Under the pieces are notes generated by a model, which was given only the letters and a program-made list of their open reading frames with translations, was not told the origin of the DNA and made no database searches. From JBFMEX01 sp040752215 (lineage in GTDB: Bacteria; Pseudomonadota; Alphaproteobacteria; Rhizobiales; Hyphomicrobiaceae): a DNA stretch of 22,520 nucleotides. Each line of letters starts with the position of its first letter. The stretch's first letter is position 1. Of this stretch, positions 1-7,035 are shown in pieces. A program made the translations under genes and the position numbers. The DNA lies in the NCBI GenBank assembly GCA_040752215.1, contig JBFMEX010000111.1, positions 1-22,520 of the forward strand. The letters run 5' to 3'.

Positions 1-78
1 CCCCGCAAAGCAAAACCGCAACAGCCAAAGGAGACGAAAGCCACACCCGAAACCCTACCCGCGCAACCCGCAATCTGA
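1..78 (+). CDS. Possible C-terminal tail of a gene entering from the left
   Basis: Frame 1 is open from base 1 to a TGA at 76-78 and gives 25 residues rich in Lys, Pro, Gln and Thr, ending in LPAQPAI. The composition resembles a disordered, charged protein tail rather than random GC-rich sequence, but 25 codons is too little to prove coding. No family can be assigned. Confidence 0.3.
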   Translation, partial: PRKAKPQQPKETKATPETLPAQPAI

Positions 79-105
79 TGCTCAACCGGCAGCGGCGAGT
101 GTCAG

Positions 106-435
106 GTGATTACCGTTCTTGTACAGACCGTTATTGCGATACTACTGCCCCACGTCCACCTCCTGCGCGACAGCCTGCTCGTGGCCGCAGTTGAATATCG
201 AGATCGAAATTCGCTCTACCGCGCACTTGCACAACTCGATCCCTCCGAAGGCCGACCGCCGAAGACGTGGAAGAAGCTTGCTGATCTAAAGTATTGGGAA
301 CGTCACGTCTCGGATGGCGCAAGCGATGCGGGACGTGTCTATGCTTGGCTAGACACGAACGCACGTGTGTTCCGCGTGCTCGTGTCAAACAAGAGCGAAC
401 AGACCCGCGACATCGCTTGGCTGCGACTGTCTTAG
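106..435 (+). CDS. Hypothetical protein, 109 aa
   Basis: This ORF starts at a GTG with no clear ribosome binding site and ends in TAG. The first 20 or so residues are hydrophobic (VLVQTVIAILLPHVHLL) and could be a membrane segment. The rest is a mixed soluble sequence with normal-looking composition (KTWKKLADLKYWERHVSD) ending in RDIAWLRLS. I do not recognise a family. The reading frame stays open upstream as far as the TGA at 76-78, so the true start could lie anywhere after 79. It ends 41 bp before the IS3 element and may be accessory cargo or a remnant. Coding status is uncertain. Confidence 0.35.
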   Translation: MITVLVQTVIAILLPHVHLLRDSLLVAAVEYRDRNSLYRALAQLDPSEGRPPKTWKKLADLKYWERHVSDGASDAGRVYAWLDTNARVFRVLVSNKSEQTRDIAWLRLS

Positions 436-476
436 CCCCCTAAGACTGAGCCATCAATTGGCGCCCCATGAGAGGA

Positions 477-503
477 TGAACCGCCCCGGGTTCTCCGGAG
501 GCT
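477..503. repeat. Terminal inverted repeat of the IS3 element (orfB side)
   Basis: A 27-bp end beginning TGAACCGCCCCGGG. Its reverse complement matches 1817-1843 at 23 of 27 positions, with the four mismatches confined to a central 7-bp block. Confidence 0.88.
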
Positions 504-515
504 GTTTGGTTTGAG

Positions 516-1451
516 TCAGGCGGCGAGTTTAGCGGGCGCCTCCAGTCTCGCATAGTAGGCGGCTTCGGCCTCTGCCGGCGGGATGTTGCCGATCGGTTCG
601 AGAAGCCGCCGGTTGTTGAACCAGTCGACCCATTCGAGCGTCGCCAGCTTGACGGCCTCGAACGATCTCCACGGACCTTTGCGCCAGATGACCTCGGCTT
701 TGTAGAGGCCGTTGATGGTCTCGGCGAGGGCGTTGTCGTAGCTGTCTCCGACGCTGCCGACCGACGGCACGAGGCCGGCCTCGGCCAGTCGCTCGGTGTA
801 TTTGACCGAGACGTACTGTACGCCGCGATCGCTATGGTGGACGAGACCGCCGCGAACAGGACGGCGCTCGTGCAGAGCCTGCTCCAATGCTTCGAGCACG
901 AAGCCCGCGTGCGCCGTCCGCGATGCCCGCCAGCCGACGATTATGCGCGCGAAGGCGTCGATGACGAAGGCGACGTAGACGAAGCCGGTCCACGTCGAGA
1001 CGTAGGTGAAGTCCGACACCCAGAGTACCTTCGGCCGCTCGGCGCTGAACTGCCGGTTGACGTGATCGAGCGGGCACGGCGCCGCCTTGTCGGGTAGGGT
1101 GGTCTTCACGCGCTTGCCGCGAATGACGCCTTCGAGGCCCATTTTGCGCATCAATCGCTCCACCGTGCAGCGGGCGACCTCGAAGCCCTCGCGCTTCAAC
1201 TGGTGCCACACCTTGCGATACCCGTAGACTTGGTAGTTCTCGTCGAACACGCGTTGGATTTCGCGGCTGAGCTCGGCATCGCGCTGCACACGCGGCGGCG
1301 CCGTCTCCGGGTGCTCTCGGCGGCGGAGGTGCTCGTAGTAGGTCGCCGGGGCGATCGGCAATTGCTCGCAGATCGGCTCGACCCCGTACGCTGACCGGTA
1401 CTCGTCGATGAACGCCGTCATGTCTTCGACCGGCGGTCGGCGGGCTCTCAT
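516..1451 (-). CDS. IS3-family transposase OrfB (DDE integrase core)
   Basis: This 311-aa protein is the catalytic half of the transposase. An HTH_21-type region (about residues 55-110, with YGYRKVWHQLKREG) precedes the rve integrase core. The DDE triad is visible as D147 (WVSDFTYVS), D208 (HHSDRGVQY) and E244 (NALAETINGLYKAE), with the 35-residue D-E spacing of the family. The C-terminus has the usual WFNNRRLLEPIGNIPP motif. ATG 1451 is the first start after the orfA stop. Met11 (ATG 1421, MTAFIDEYR) matches the family N-terminus better and may be the ancestral start. OrfB is in the same frame as OrfA, so an OrfAB fusion would need readthrough of the TAG at 1464-1466. Confidence 0.93.
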   Translation of the reverse strand: MRARRPPVEDMTAFIDEYRSAYGVEPICEQLPIAPATYYEHLRRREHPETAPPRVQRDAELSREIQRVFDENYQVYGYRKVWHQLKREGFEVARCTVERLMRKMGLEGVIRGKRVKTTLPDKAAPCPLDHVNRQFSAERPKVLWVSDFTYVSTWTGFVYVAFVIDAFARIIVGWRASRTAHAGFVLEALEQALHERRPVRGGLVHHSDRGVQYVSVKYTERLAEAGLVPSVGSVGDSYDNALAETINGLYKAEVIWRKGPWRSFEAVKLATLEWVDWFNNRRLLEPIGNIPPAEAEAAYYARLEAPAKLAA

Positions 1452-1473
1452 TCCGATAGCCAGCTATCGGAAT
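1450..1473. repeat. Perfect 24-bp palindrome at the orfA/orfB junction
   Basis: Two 11-base arms (ATTCCGATAGC and its exact reverse complement) flank a 2-base centre. On the transposase mRNA the orfA amber codon lies in the 5' arm, and the orfB ATG starts at the last base pairs of the 3' arm. It can fold into a hairpin of about 10 bp. It may control orfB translation or stop-codon readthrough, or it may be a small palindromic insertion. Confidence 0.85.
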
Positions 1474-1793
1474 GGGTACCCGTGCTCCGCCTGCGCAAAA
1501 TACGCGCTCGCCTTGCGCAGGATCTCGTTGGCCTGGCGCAACTCCTTGACCTCGCGCTCGAGCGCCTTCAGGCGTTCGCGGTCGTCGGTGGTGAGACCGG
1601 CGCGCTTGCCTTGGTCGCGCTCGGTCTGCTTCACCCAGTTCGACAACGTCTGCGCCGTGCAGCCGATCTTGGCCGCGATCGAGGCAATCGCCGCCCACTG
1701 CGACGGGTAGTCGCCCGCGTGGTCGAGCACCATCCGGACGGCGCGCTCACGCACCTCCGGCGAGAATTTCGGGGATCTGGTCTGCTGTGTCAT
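1464..1793 (-). CDS. IS3-family transposase OrfA
   Basis: This 109-aa protein is the DNA-binding half of an IS3 transposase. An N-terminal helix-turn-helix of the HTH_Tnp_1 type (about residues 8-60, including RERAVRMVLDH and CTAQTLSNWVKQ) is followed by a leucine-zipper coiled coil (about 70-98, LKALEREVKELRQANEILRK) used for multimerisation. Length and layout are normal for OrfA. A GGAG motif lies just upstream of the ATG. The gene ends at a TAG inside a palindrome, and orfB continues in the same frame beyond it. That is not the usual -1 frameshift arrangement of IS3 elements. Confidence 0.92.
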   Translation of the reverse strand: MTQQTRSPKFSPEVRERAVRMVLDHAGDYPSQWAAIASIAAKIGCTAQTLSNWVKQTERDQGKRAGLTTDDRERLKALEREVKELRQANEILRKASAYFAQAEHGYPFR

Positions 1794-1816
1794 GGCTCCA
1801 GTCTCTCAAGAGTTGG

Positions 1817-1843
1817 AGCCTCCGGCAATCTCGGGGCGGTTCA
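1817..1843. repeat. Terminal inverted repeat of the IS3 element (orfA side)
   Basis: Partner of the repeat at 477-503. The last three bases, read on the minus strand as TGA, supply an in-frame stop to the truncated IS256-family transposase ORF next door, which fixes the junction at base 1843/1844. Confidence 0.88.
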
Positions 1844-2104
1844 CTTCGGCACCTTCAGCGTCACCTCGCCGGCCTTGGTCTCGAGGCTGCGCTCGTAGTG
1901 GCCGGCACGGGTGTCGCGACGCGCCTCGGTCCGCTCATAACGCTGCGCGTTGCACAGCCGGTCCGCCTCGGCGTCGAGCAGCGAGTTCAACGTCTCCTCG
2001 ACCGTGCCGCGCCCGACCCGGTCCAAATGTCCCTTGATCCGCTCGTCGTCGATCCGGATCACGTTGTTGAGCGGTCCCGGAATCGGCGTATCCTCGCTTC
2101 CCAT
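1841..2104 (-). pseudogene. IS256-family transposase, N-terminal fragment (87 aa)
   Basis: From ATG 2104, preceded by AGAAGGAAG at good spacing, the frame encodes the conserved N-terminus of an IS256/Mutator-type transposase. It includes VEETLNSLLDAEADRLCNAQ and the RRDTRAGHYER...TKAGEVTLKVPK segment. Family members are about 400 aa. This copy stops after 87 residues at the boundary of the IS3 element, whose terminal TGA serves as the stop codon. The DDE catalytic domain is missing and is not found on the other side of the IS3 element, so the gene is dead. The frame is open upstream to 2185, but the ribosome binding site and homology favour 2104. Confidence 0.85.
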
Positions 2105-2598
2105 GGTGGCTTCCTTCTCTGGCTCTCGTGGCTCAAGTCGCAATCGCCATGAGACCCTGAGTCGGGGCCGCCAGCCTTCAATCACTTGTGCGAAAGATTC
2201 TGTACGTCATCACCCGAGCGCCGGCACCGCTGCGGCACCCGGACCGCAACCGAAGTGGCTCCTCGCCGCCCCGCCATTCCAGGAACACACGTTCGCGCTG
2301 GATGGGCTGTGGCAGTTGTGAGCTGAGGCGGCTGCGATGCGCAGACCTCCGACCGCGGCAGGACGCGATGGGCCAGGAGCTGCCGAACCAAATTACTCGG
2401 ACGGTGCGCCGCACAAAGTCGCGTTGCCATCCAACAGGAATCGGCCGGGCTTCCGTCCAAACTTCTCGTGTTGCGTCTATTTAGCAATTGCAAAAACTCA
2501 CAGTTGACACGCCGCTAAAGCGGGGCGGACACTTTCAACGTGTCTACAGGATTGCCACGGAGATACAAGAATAACAATACAGTACCGGGAGGACTCGC
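2105..2598. other. Non-coding stretch between the IS256 remnant and the phosphatase gene
   Basis: No convincing gene is present. Short Arg/Ser/Pro-rich ORFs occur on both strands and look like GC-bias noise or decayed insertion-sequence DNA. The outer end of the IS256-family element should lie in the first 100 bases or so, but I could not fix its inverted repeat. CCGCT-AA-AGCGG (2512-2523) is a short inverted repeat preceded by TTGACA (2504-2509). The latter is a possible -35 box for the downstream gene, but no good -10 box follows. A strong ribosome binding site (GGGAGGA) precedes ATG 2599. Confidence 0.55.
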
Positions 2599-4281
2599 AT
2601 GATACTGCGCGCTCCGACGATCGCTGTTACGCTATTTGGCGCCGGCACGCTGGCACTTCTACCTCACACTCCGGCACAAGCACAGGCTACGGCATCAGGA
2701 ATAGCGCCGCCAAAGCTGGTCGTATTCATGGCGGTGGACGGTTTCCCGCAAGAACAACTGCTCAAGTATTATGATCAGTATGTCGATGGCGGCTTCAGAC
2801 TGCTGCTCGACAAGGGTGCTTGGTACGGCAACAACCACTACAGCCACGCCACGACATACACCGGCGTCGGACACGCGACGCTGCTGACCTGCGCCCACCC
2901 ATATAAGCATAGTGTCATAGGTAATGACTGGCTCGATAAGAAAACCAAGCAGCGGGTCTATTCGACCGAGGACGCGCGCCACAAGCTGCTCGGCGAGGAG
3001 ACGCCCAAGCACGCGGGCACCTCGCCCTTCAATATCAAGGTGACAGCGGTCGGCGACGAGTTGATTTACGCCAACGGCAAATCGAAAGTGATCGCCGTTT
3101 CAGGTAAGGACCGCAGCTCAATCGGACTGGCTGGACAGAACGGTACCGCCTACATGCACAGCCCCGCGACGGGACGGTTCGTGACATCGGACTACTATAT
3201 GGCCGACTATCCGGCTTGGTGGAAGGCGTTCTACGAGGGCAAGCCGCAGGACAAATACTTCGGGCAGAAGTGGGCGCCGCTGCTGCCGGACGAAGCCTAT
3301 TCGCGCTCTGTTCCCGACGACCGTCCATGGTCGACTAATTACAAAGGCATCGGCACCAGTTTTCCCCACTCGATCGATGGCGGCGCGAAGGAGCCGAACA
3401 AGAGCTATTATGACGCGATGCTTTGGACACCGTTTGGCGACCTGCTGACGCTCGACTTCGTCAAGGCGGCCATCGAGGGCGAGGACCTGGGCAAGAACCC
3501 CGCTGGCGTGCCAGACCTCTTAGCCGTGAGTTGGACCAGTCACGACTACGTCAATCACCTGTTCGGCCCCGAGAGCCGCCAGTCGCACGACCACACTATC
3601 CGGCTCGATCGCGTGCTCGCCGATTTCTTCTCATATCTCGATAAGCGCGTCGGATTGGATAATGTGCTCATTACGCTTTCGGCGGATCATGGCTTCATGA
3701 ACATTCCGGAGTTCAGCTCGAGCCGTCGTCATGACGCCGGCCGGATCGACCCGGAGAAGATGATACAGGACACCAACGCTGCCTTGTCAGCGAAGTTTGG
3801 CGAGGGGAAGTACATCACCACGTGGTGGAATCCGACGCTCTATGTCGATTACGACCTGGTTGACAGCAAGAACCTCGATCGTGCTGCGGTTGAGAACGCT
3901 GCGCAGCGGTTCCTCCGAAGCTATCCGGGAGTAGAGGCCGTATTCACTCGAAACCAGATGGAAGAAGGCCGGATGCCAGACACCAAGCTCGCCAAGCAGG
4001 TTATTCTGGCCTGGCACCAGCAACTGAGCGGCGACATTGTCATCATGAACAAGCCAAACTGGTATCTGTTCGCCAAGCCCACGGCCTACGCCTCGACGCA
4101 CGGGTCGCCGTGGTCCTATGACACTAATGTCCCCTTGGCGATGTACGGACCGAACTGGGTGAAGAGCGGAAAGTACGGAGACTCCGAGGTCGTCGATCTT
4201 GGCCGAACCGTCGCCTTCATCCTCAACGTCCGGCCGCCGAATGGCTGTGAGGGCCGTGTGCTCGCCGAGGCGCTCAAATAG
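2599..4281 (+). CDS. Exported alkaline phosphatase, PafA/PhoK-like (type I phosphodiesterase/nucleotide pyrophosphatase fold)
   Basis: This 560-aa protein is predicted to hydrolyse phosphate monoesters in the periplasm. It begins with a Sec signal peptide, probably cleaved after the AQA near residue 28-30. The core is the PF01663-type alkaline phosphatase fold. The two-metal site and nucleophile expected from PafA/PhoK are all visible: D47 (AVDGFP), nucleophile T88 (TYTGVGHATL), D316 and H320 (SHDYVNH), D363 and H364 (SADHG), and H501 (STHGSPW). N109 and the pair K170/R172 (SGKDR) match the residues that set monoesterase preference in that group. A GGGAGGA ribosome binding site supports the ATG. 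It starts the plus-strand accessory unit, 37 bp upstream of the ABC ATPase gene. The substrate is not known from sequence. Confidence 0.87.
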   Translation: MILRAPTIAVTLFGAGTLALLPHTPAQAQATASGIAPPKLVVFMAVDGFPQEQLLKYYDQYVDGGFRLLLDKGAWYGNNHYSHATTYTGVGHATLLTCAHPYKHSVIGNDWLDKKTKQRVYSTEDARHKLLGEETPKHAGTSPFNIKVTAVGDELIYANGKSKVIAVSGKDRSSIGLAGQNGTAYMHSPATGRFVTSDYYMADYPAWWKAFYEGKPQDKYFGQKWAPLLPDEAYSRSVPDDRPWSTNYKGIGTSFPHSIDGGAKEPNKSYYDAMLWTPFGDLLTLDFVKAAIEGEDLGKNPAGVPDLLAVSWTSHDYVNHLFGPESRQSHDHTIRLDRVLADFFSYLDKRVGLDNVLITLSADHGFMNIPEFSSSRRHDAGRIDPEKMIQDTNAALSAKFGEGKYITTWWNPTLYVDYDLVDSKNLDRAAVENAAQRFLRSYPGVEAVFTRNQMEEGRMPDTKLAKQVILAWHQQLSGDIVIMNKPNWYLFAKPTAYASTHGSPWSYDTNVPLAMYGPNWVKSGKYGDSEVVDLGRTVAFILNVRPPNGCEGRVLAEALK

Positions 4282-4318
4282 TCCAGGTGGAGCCGTGCCT
4301 GCGGAAGCTGGATCTGTC

Positions 4319-5044
4319 ATGGCAATTGCGATGACCGATCCAGCCCCCATGCTGGACCTGACGAACGTTGTAATGTCGTACAGAATCGAGGGCGGCATTT
4401 TCACGCTGCTCGACATCGCACGGCTTCGCATTCCGGGTGGCCGTGCGGTCGGGCTGTCAGGGCCGAGTGGTTCGGGTAAGACCACGCTGCTCAACTTGTG
4501 TGCCGGTCTGCTTCAGCCGACAAGCGGCAGCATCGTCGTCGATGGAGTGGAGATCACCGCATTGCCCCAAAGAGTGCGCGATGGTTTCCGCACCTCGCGC
4601 ATCGGCTATGTCTTCCAGGGGTTCAATCTCATCCCCGCACTCTCTGCTATCGGCAATGTCGAAATCGCTCTCCGGTTGGCTGGCCAATTGTCGGCGTCCG
4701 AGCGCCGAAGCCGCGCTCGATCGCTGTTAGCCCGCGTCGGACTGGGCGAGCGTCTGCGCCACAAGCCTGCCCAGTTGTCATTCGGCCAGATGCAGCGGGT
4801 CGGCATTGCGCGCGCGATTGCCAACCGGCCGAGGCTGATCCTGGCCGATGAGCCGACAGCGAGTCTCGAGCCTGTTCTCGCGCGAGGCATCGCGCAATTG
4901 CTCATTGACGTCGCGCGCTCGGAAGGTGCGACGCTTCTCGTTGCCACACACGACCCGGGAATCCTGGCGATGATGGACGAGCAAATTGCATTGGCAGACA
5001 TCAATCGGGCCCCGGGAGCGCCGAGGGGGACAATCACCCCATGA
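4319..5044 (+). CDS. ABC transporter ATP-binding protein, MacB/LolD type
   Basis: This 241-aa protein is a single cytoplasmic nucleotide-binding domain. It has Walker A GPSGSGKTT, Q-loop YVFQGFNLIP, Walker B LILADEPTASLEP and H-loop VATHDP. The signature motif reads LSFGQMQR instead of LSGGQQQR, and the D-loop has SLEP in place of SLD. The fold and the paired permease place it in the MacB/LolD/FtsE class, which powers mechanotransmission rather than classical import. ATG 4319 was chosen because it lies after the phosphatase stop. ATG 4331 is an alternative, and the ribosome binding site (GGAAG, about 11 bases away) is weak. The 3' end overlaps the permease gene by ATGA, indicating translational coupling. 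Confidence 0.88.
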   Translation: MAIAMTDPAPMLDLTNVVMSYRIEGGIFTLLDIARLRIPGGRAVGLSGPSGSGKTTLLNLCAGLLQPTSGSIVVDGVEITALPQRVRDGFRTSRIGYVFQGFNLIPALSAIGNVEIALRLAGQLSASERRSRARSLLARVGLGERLRHKPAQLSFGQMQRVGIARAIANRPRLILADEPTASLEPVLARGIAQLLIDVARSEGATLLVATHDPGILAMMDEQIALADINRAPGAPRGTITP

Positions 5045-6273
5045 CCGCGTTTTGGCTCGCCATCCAGTACGTTCTGGCGCGGCCGTTGCTCAACGCGCTG
5101 ACGGCTCTCGGCGTGGCCGCGGGCATCGCGCTGGTGGTCGCCACTGGCGCGCTGACCAAGGCGGCGCAGCGCAGCGCCCAGGATTCCGCTGGCGGCTATC
5201 AACTGCTGGTTGCTGCCAAGGGCAGCCCTGTGCAGGCGGTGCTTTCGACACTGTTCTTCGTCGAGGCCCCAACGGGGAACATCCCGTTCGAGATTTACGA
5301 CCGCGTGCGGAATGACCCGGGCGTCGCGGTTGCCGTGCCATTCAACTTCGGCGACAACTATCGTGGCCATTTCATCGTTGGCACCACGGACGACTATCCA
5401 AAGCTCATTCAGGCCTCGACGGGTCGCAAAGCGCAGTTTGCAGCAGGTCACTGGCCCCGCGATGCGTTCGACGTGGCGGTCGGTGCGGCGGCGGCGAATT
5501 CCTCGGGCCTCAAGATCGGCGACCGGTTCACGGCCGCGCATGGCTTCATCGAGCTGCCAAAGGACCTCGCCAAGCAACATGACGAACACATGTACAAGGT
5601 GGTGGGTGTGTTGAGCGCGATTGATGCACCGGCCGATCGCGCAATTTTCACGACACTCGACACGGCGTGGCTCGTTCACGACAGGCCGCGCACGCCACTG
5701 CCGCCCACGACCAGCCCTGCAAAGCCTGCCGAGATCACGGCGCTGCTGCTTCACGGCAAGAGCTACGGCGACGTAGCACGGCTTTCGGCCCAGCTTTCAC
5801 AGCGATCCGAAGTGCAAGCCGTGTTCCCGGGGCGGGTAGCAACTCAAATCATGGGCTATCTGCAGCGTGGCCAATCCGTGCTGACGGCGATGGCCTGGCT
5901 CGCGGCTTGCATCGCCACGTTCGCCGTCATGGTTTCGCTACTCGCGGCGTCGATCGAGCGCCGCCGCCAGATTGCGATGTTGCGTGCCATCGGAGCATCG
6001 CGCGGCGTCGTGTTCGGCGTGCTCGCGGCGGAAGCAGGGATCATCGCGGGGATCGGCGCGATTGTCGGCGTACTATTGGGCCACCTTTCGGCACATCTTG
6101 TTGCGTGGCAAGTTTCCAACCGCAGCGGCTTGCACCTCGTGCCTGCCTCGTTCGGAATATCGGACCTAACAATCGCATTCGTTGCTGTGCTCCTAGGCAT
6201 AGCCGCCGGGGCAGTGCCCGCGTATATCGCGTGTCGCGAAGACGTTGCTAGAAACCTGGCACCGATGACATGA
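5041..6273 (+). CDS. ABC transporter permease, FtsX/MacB type
   Basis: This 410-aa inner-membrane protein is the partner of the preceding ATPase. One membrane helix near the N-terminus (about residues 17-38) is followed by a large periplasmic domain (about 40-275, including NSSGLKIGDRF). Three C-terminal helices follow (about 277-303, 317-345 and 372-395). ERRRQIAMLRAIGASR between helices 2 and 3 is the FtsX-family coupling motif. It overlaps the ATPase gene by ATGA at its start and the next gene by ATGA at its end. From memory, closest in style to the permease of small ATPase/permease/DUF3299 cassettes linked to zinc limitation in pseudomonads. The substrate is not shown by the sequence. Confidence 0.88.
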   Translation: MTAFWLAIQYVLARPLLNALTALGVAAGIALVVATGALTKAAQRSAQDSAGGYQLLVAAKGSPVQAVLSTLFFVEAPTGNIPFEIYDRVRNDPGVAVAVPFNFGDNYRGHFIVGTTDDYPKLIQASTGRKAQFAAGHWPRDAFDVAVGAAAANSSGLKIGDRFTAAHGFIELPKDLAKQHDEHMYKVVGVLSAIDAPADRAIFTTLDTAWLVHDRPRTPLPPTTSPAKPAEITALLLHGKSYGDVARLSAQLSQRSEVQAVFPGRVATQIMGYLQRGQSVLTAMAWLAACIATFAVMVSLLAASIERRRQIAMLRAIGASRGVVFGVLAAEAGIIAGIGAIVGVLLGHLSAHLVAWQVSNRSGLHLVPASFGISDLTIAFVAVLLGIAAGAVPAYIACREDVARNLAPMT

Positions 6274-6731
6274 CCAAGAGGCATCGCATCTCACTCATCG
6301 TGGCCCTCATCACAGGCTTTCACGTCATGACGAACGATCCTGCCTCCGCGGATGTGCGCATCAAGTTCGCCGATTTTTACGTCGGTGAGACGTACCAAGG
6401 TGGAGTCGGGATGACGCCCGACTTGCAGTTGTCGGATGCCATCAAGAAGCTCAATGGCAAGACGGTCGAAATCCTGGGCTTCATGGACGGCATCCTGCCT
6501 CGCGACGGGATGCATTTCATCCTCGTCCGCGAGCCGAGTTTCGCGTGCCCATTCCATGCCACGAGTTTCGACTGGGCAGGATTTGCCTCCATTTTCCTGC
6601 GCAAGCCGACCGAATACATCGACGGACCGGTCCGCATCACCGGCCGTCTCGACATCGGTGAAAAGAAGGACGAGATGGGACTGGTCAGCTACGTGAGGCT
6701 CTACGACGCCGCGATATCAAGTGCACAGTGA
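6270..6731 (+). CDS. Exported DUF3299-like protein
   Basis: This 153-aa protein has a short basic start and a hydrophobic segment (RISLIVALITGFHVM), with a likely signal-peptide cleavage after ASA at residue 27. The mature part has the pattern LNGKTVEILGFMDGI...FILVREPSFACPFH...GPVRITGRLDIGE, which resembles DUF3299 (an OB-like fold, periplasmic or lipoprotein). A single Cys93 with His96 (CPFH) could be a metal or thiol site. There is no lipobox. The start overlaps the permease stop as ATGA, so all three genes should be translated together. The function of the family is not established. The assignment rests on motif resemblance and gene context. Confidence 0.72.
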   Translation: MTKRHRISLIVALITGFHVMTNDPASADVRIKFADFYVGETYQGGVGMTPDLQLSDAIKKLNGKTVEILGFMDGILPRDGMHFILVREPSFACPFHATSFDWAGFASIFLRKPTEYIDGPVRITGRLDIGEKKDEMGLVSYVRLYDAAISSAQ

Positions 6732-7035
6732 ACCGAGTGCTCCAAGCGGAAGGTTCGTCGACCGTGACGTTTTCGGCCTTACGGCGGGACACCAACTGGA
6801 TTGAAAATCTCTGTGGGGCGTCCGACGGCGCGCCACGCATACCGCACCTGCTCAGGGCAGCTCTGGGTCAGTCGCGTCGCTGCATCTGATCTGCATGTCC
6901 GCTGCACTGCAAGAGCAGCGATGCCCGGCCACACAGGCACGAGGCCAAAAAGAAAGCCAGGTGCCGGAACCCCTCGCTGTCGCATTGGCGAGCGCGCTTC
7001 CGGCACGGAGCCCCCGCCCCGGCCGAAATCGCCCC
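6732..7035. other. Convergent intergenic region between the accessory unit and sucD
   Basis: Two operons end facing each other here. Bases 6732-6946 show no gene and no clear terminator for the plus-strand unit. Bases 6947-7006 hold the sucD terminator, listed separately. The short ORFs are compositional noise. Confidence 0.6.
6947..7006 (-). terminator. Intrinsic terminator downstream of sucD
   Basis: A 9-bp perfect stem (GTGCCGGAA at 6961-6969 with TTCCGGCAC at 6998-7006) encloses a second 5-bp stem (CTCGC 6973-6977 with GCGAG 6988-6992). On the minus strand the hairpin is followed by GGCTTTCTTTTT (T-rich tract, 6947-6955). It lies about 30 bases after the sucD stop and should end the mdh-suc transcript here. 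Confidence 0.75.

Larger units (their letters stand above)
477..1843 (-). mobile_element. IS3-family insertion sequence (IS51-like), 1367 bp
   Basis: The element carries orfA and orfB on the minus strand and is bounded by imperfect 27-bp terminal inverted repeats at 477-503 and 1817-1843. These match at 23 of 27 positions, and the outer 11 bases (TGAACCGCCCC) are identical. The ends start with TGA, as is usual for the IS3 family. Size, two-ORF layout and the DDE transposase all fit IS3. The flanking triplets (GGA on the left, CTT on the right) are not a target-site duplication, so one flank has probably been rearranged since insertion. The right end cuts directly into an IS256-family transposase gene. 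The IS51-group placement is from memory of family sequences. Confidence 0.92.

Noticed and set aside
76..78. In-frame TGA joining the left-edge tail and the 109-aa ORF as a selenocysteine codon or readthrough
   Set aside because: No SECIS-like hairpin or selenoprotein family is recognised. Two short unrelated frames in the same phase are the simpler reading.
474..1846. Target-site duplication around the IS3 element
   Set aside because: The adjacent triplets are GGA and CTT, and the 4-mers AGGA and CTTC also differ, so no duplication is present.
2178..2493. Minus-strand ORFs of 78 and 103 codons upstream of the phosphatase gene
   Set aside because: The sequences are rich in Arg, Ser, Pro and Gly with no recognisable domain and no ribosome binding site. 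They may be decayed insertion-sequence DNA, but no family could be supported.
2504..2535. TTGACA as a -35 promoter element for the phosphatase gene
   Set aside because: At 16-18 bp downstream only CGGACA, GGACAC or GACACT are found, which are poor -10 boxes.
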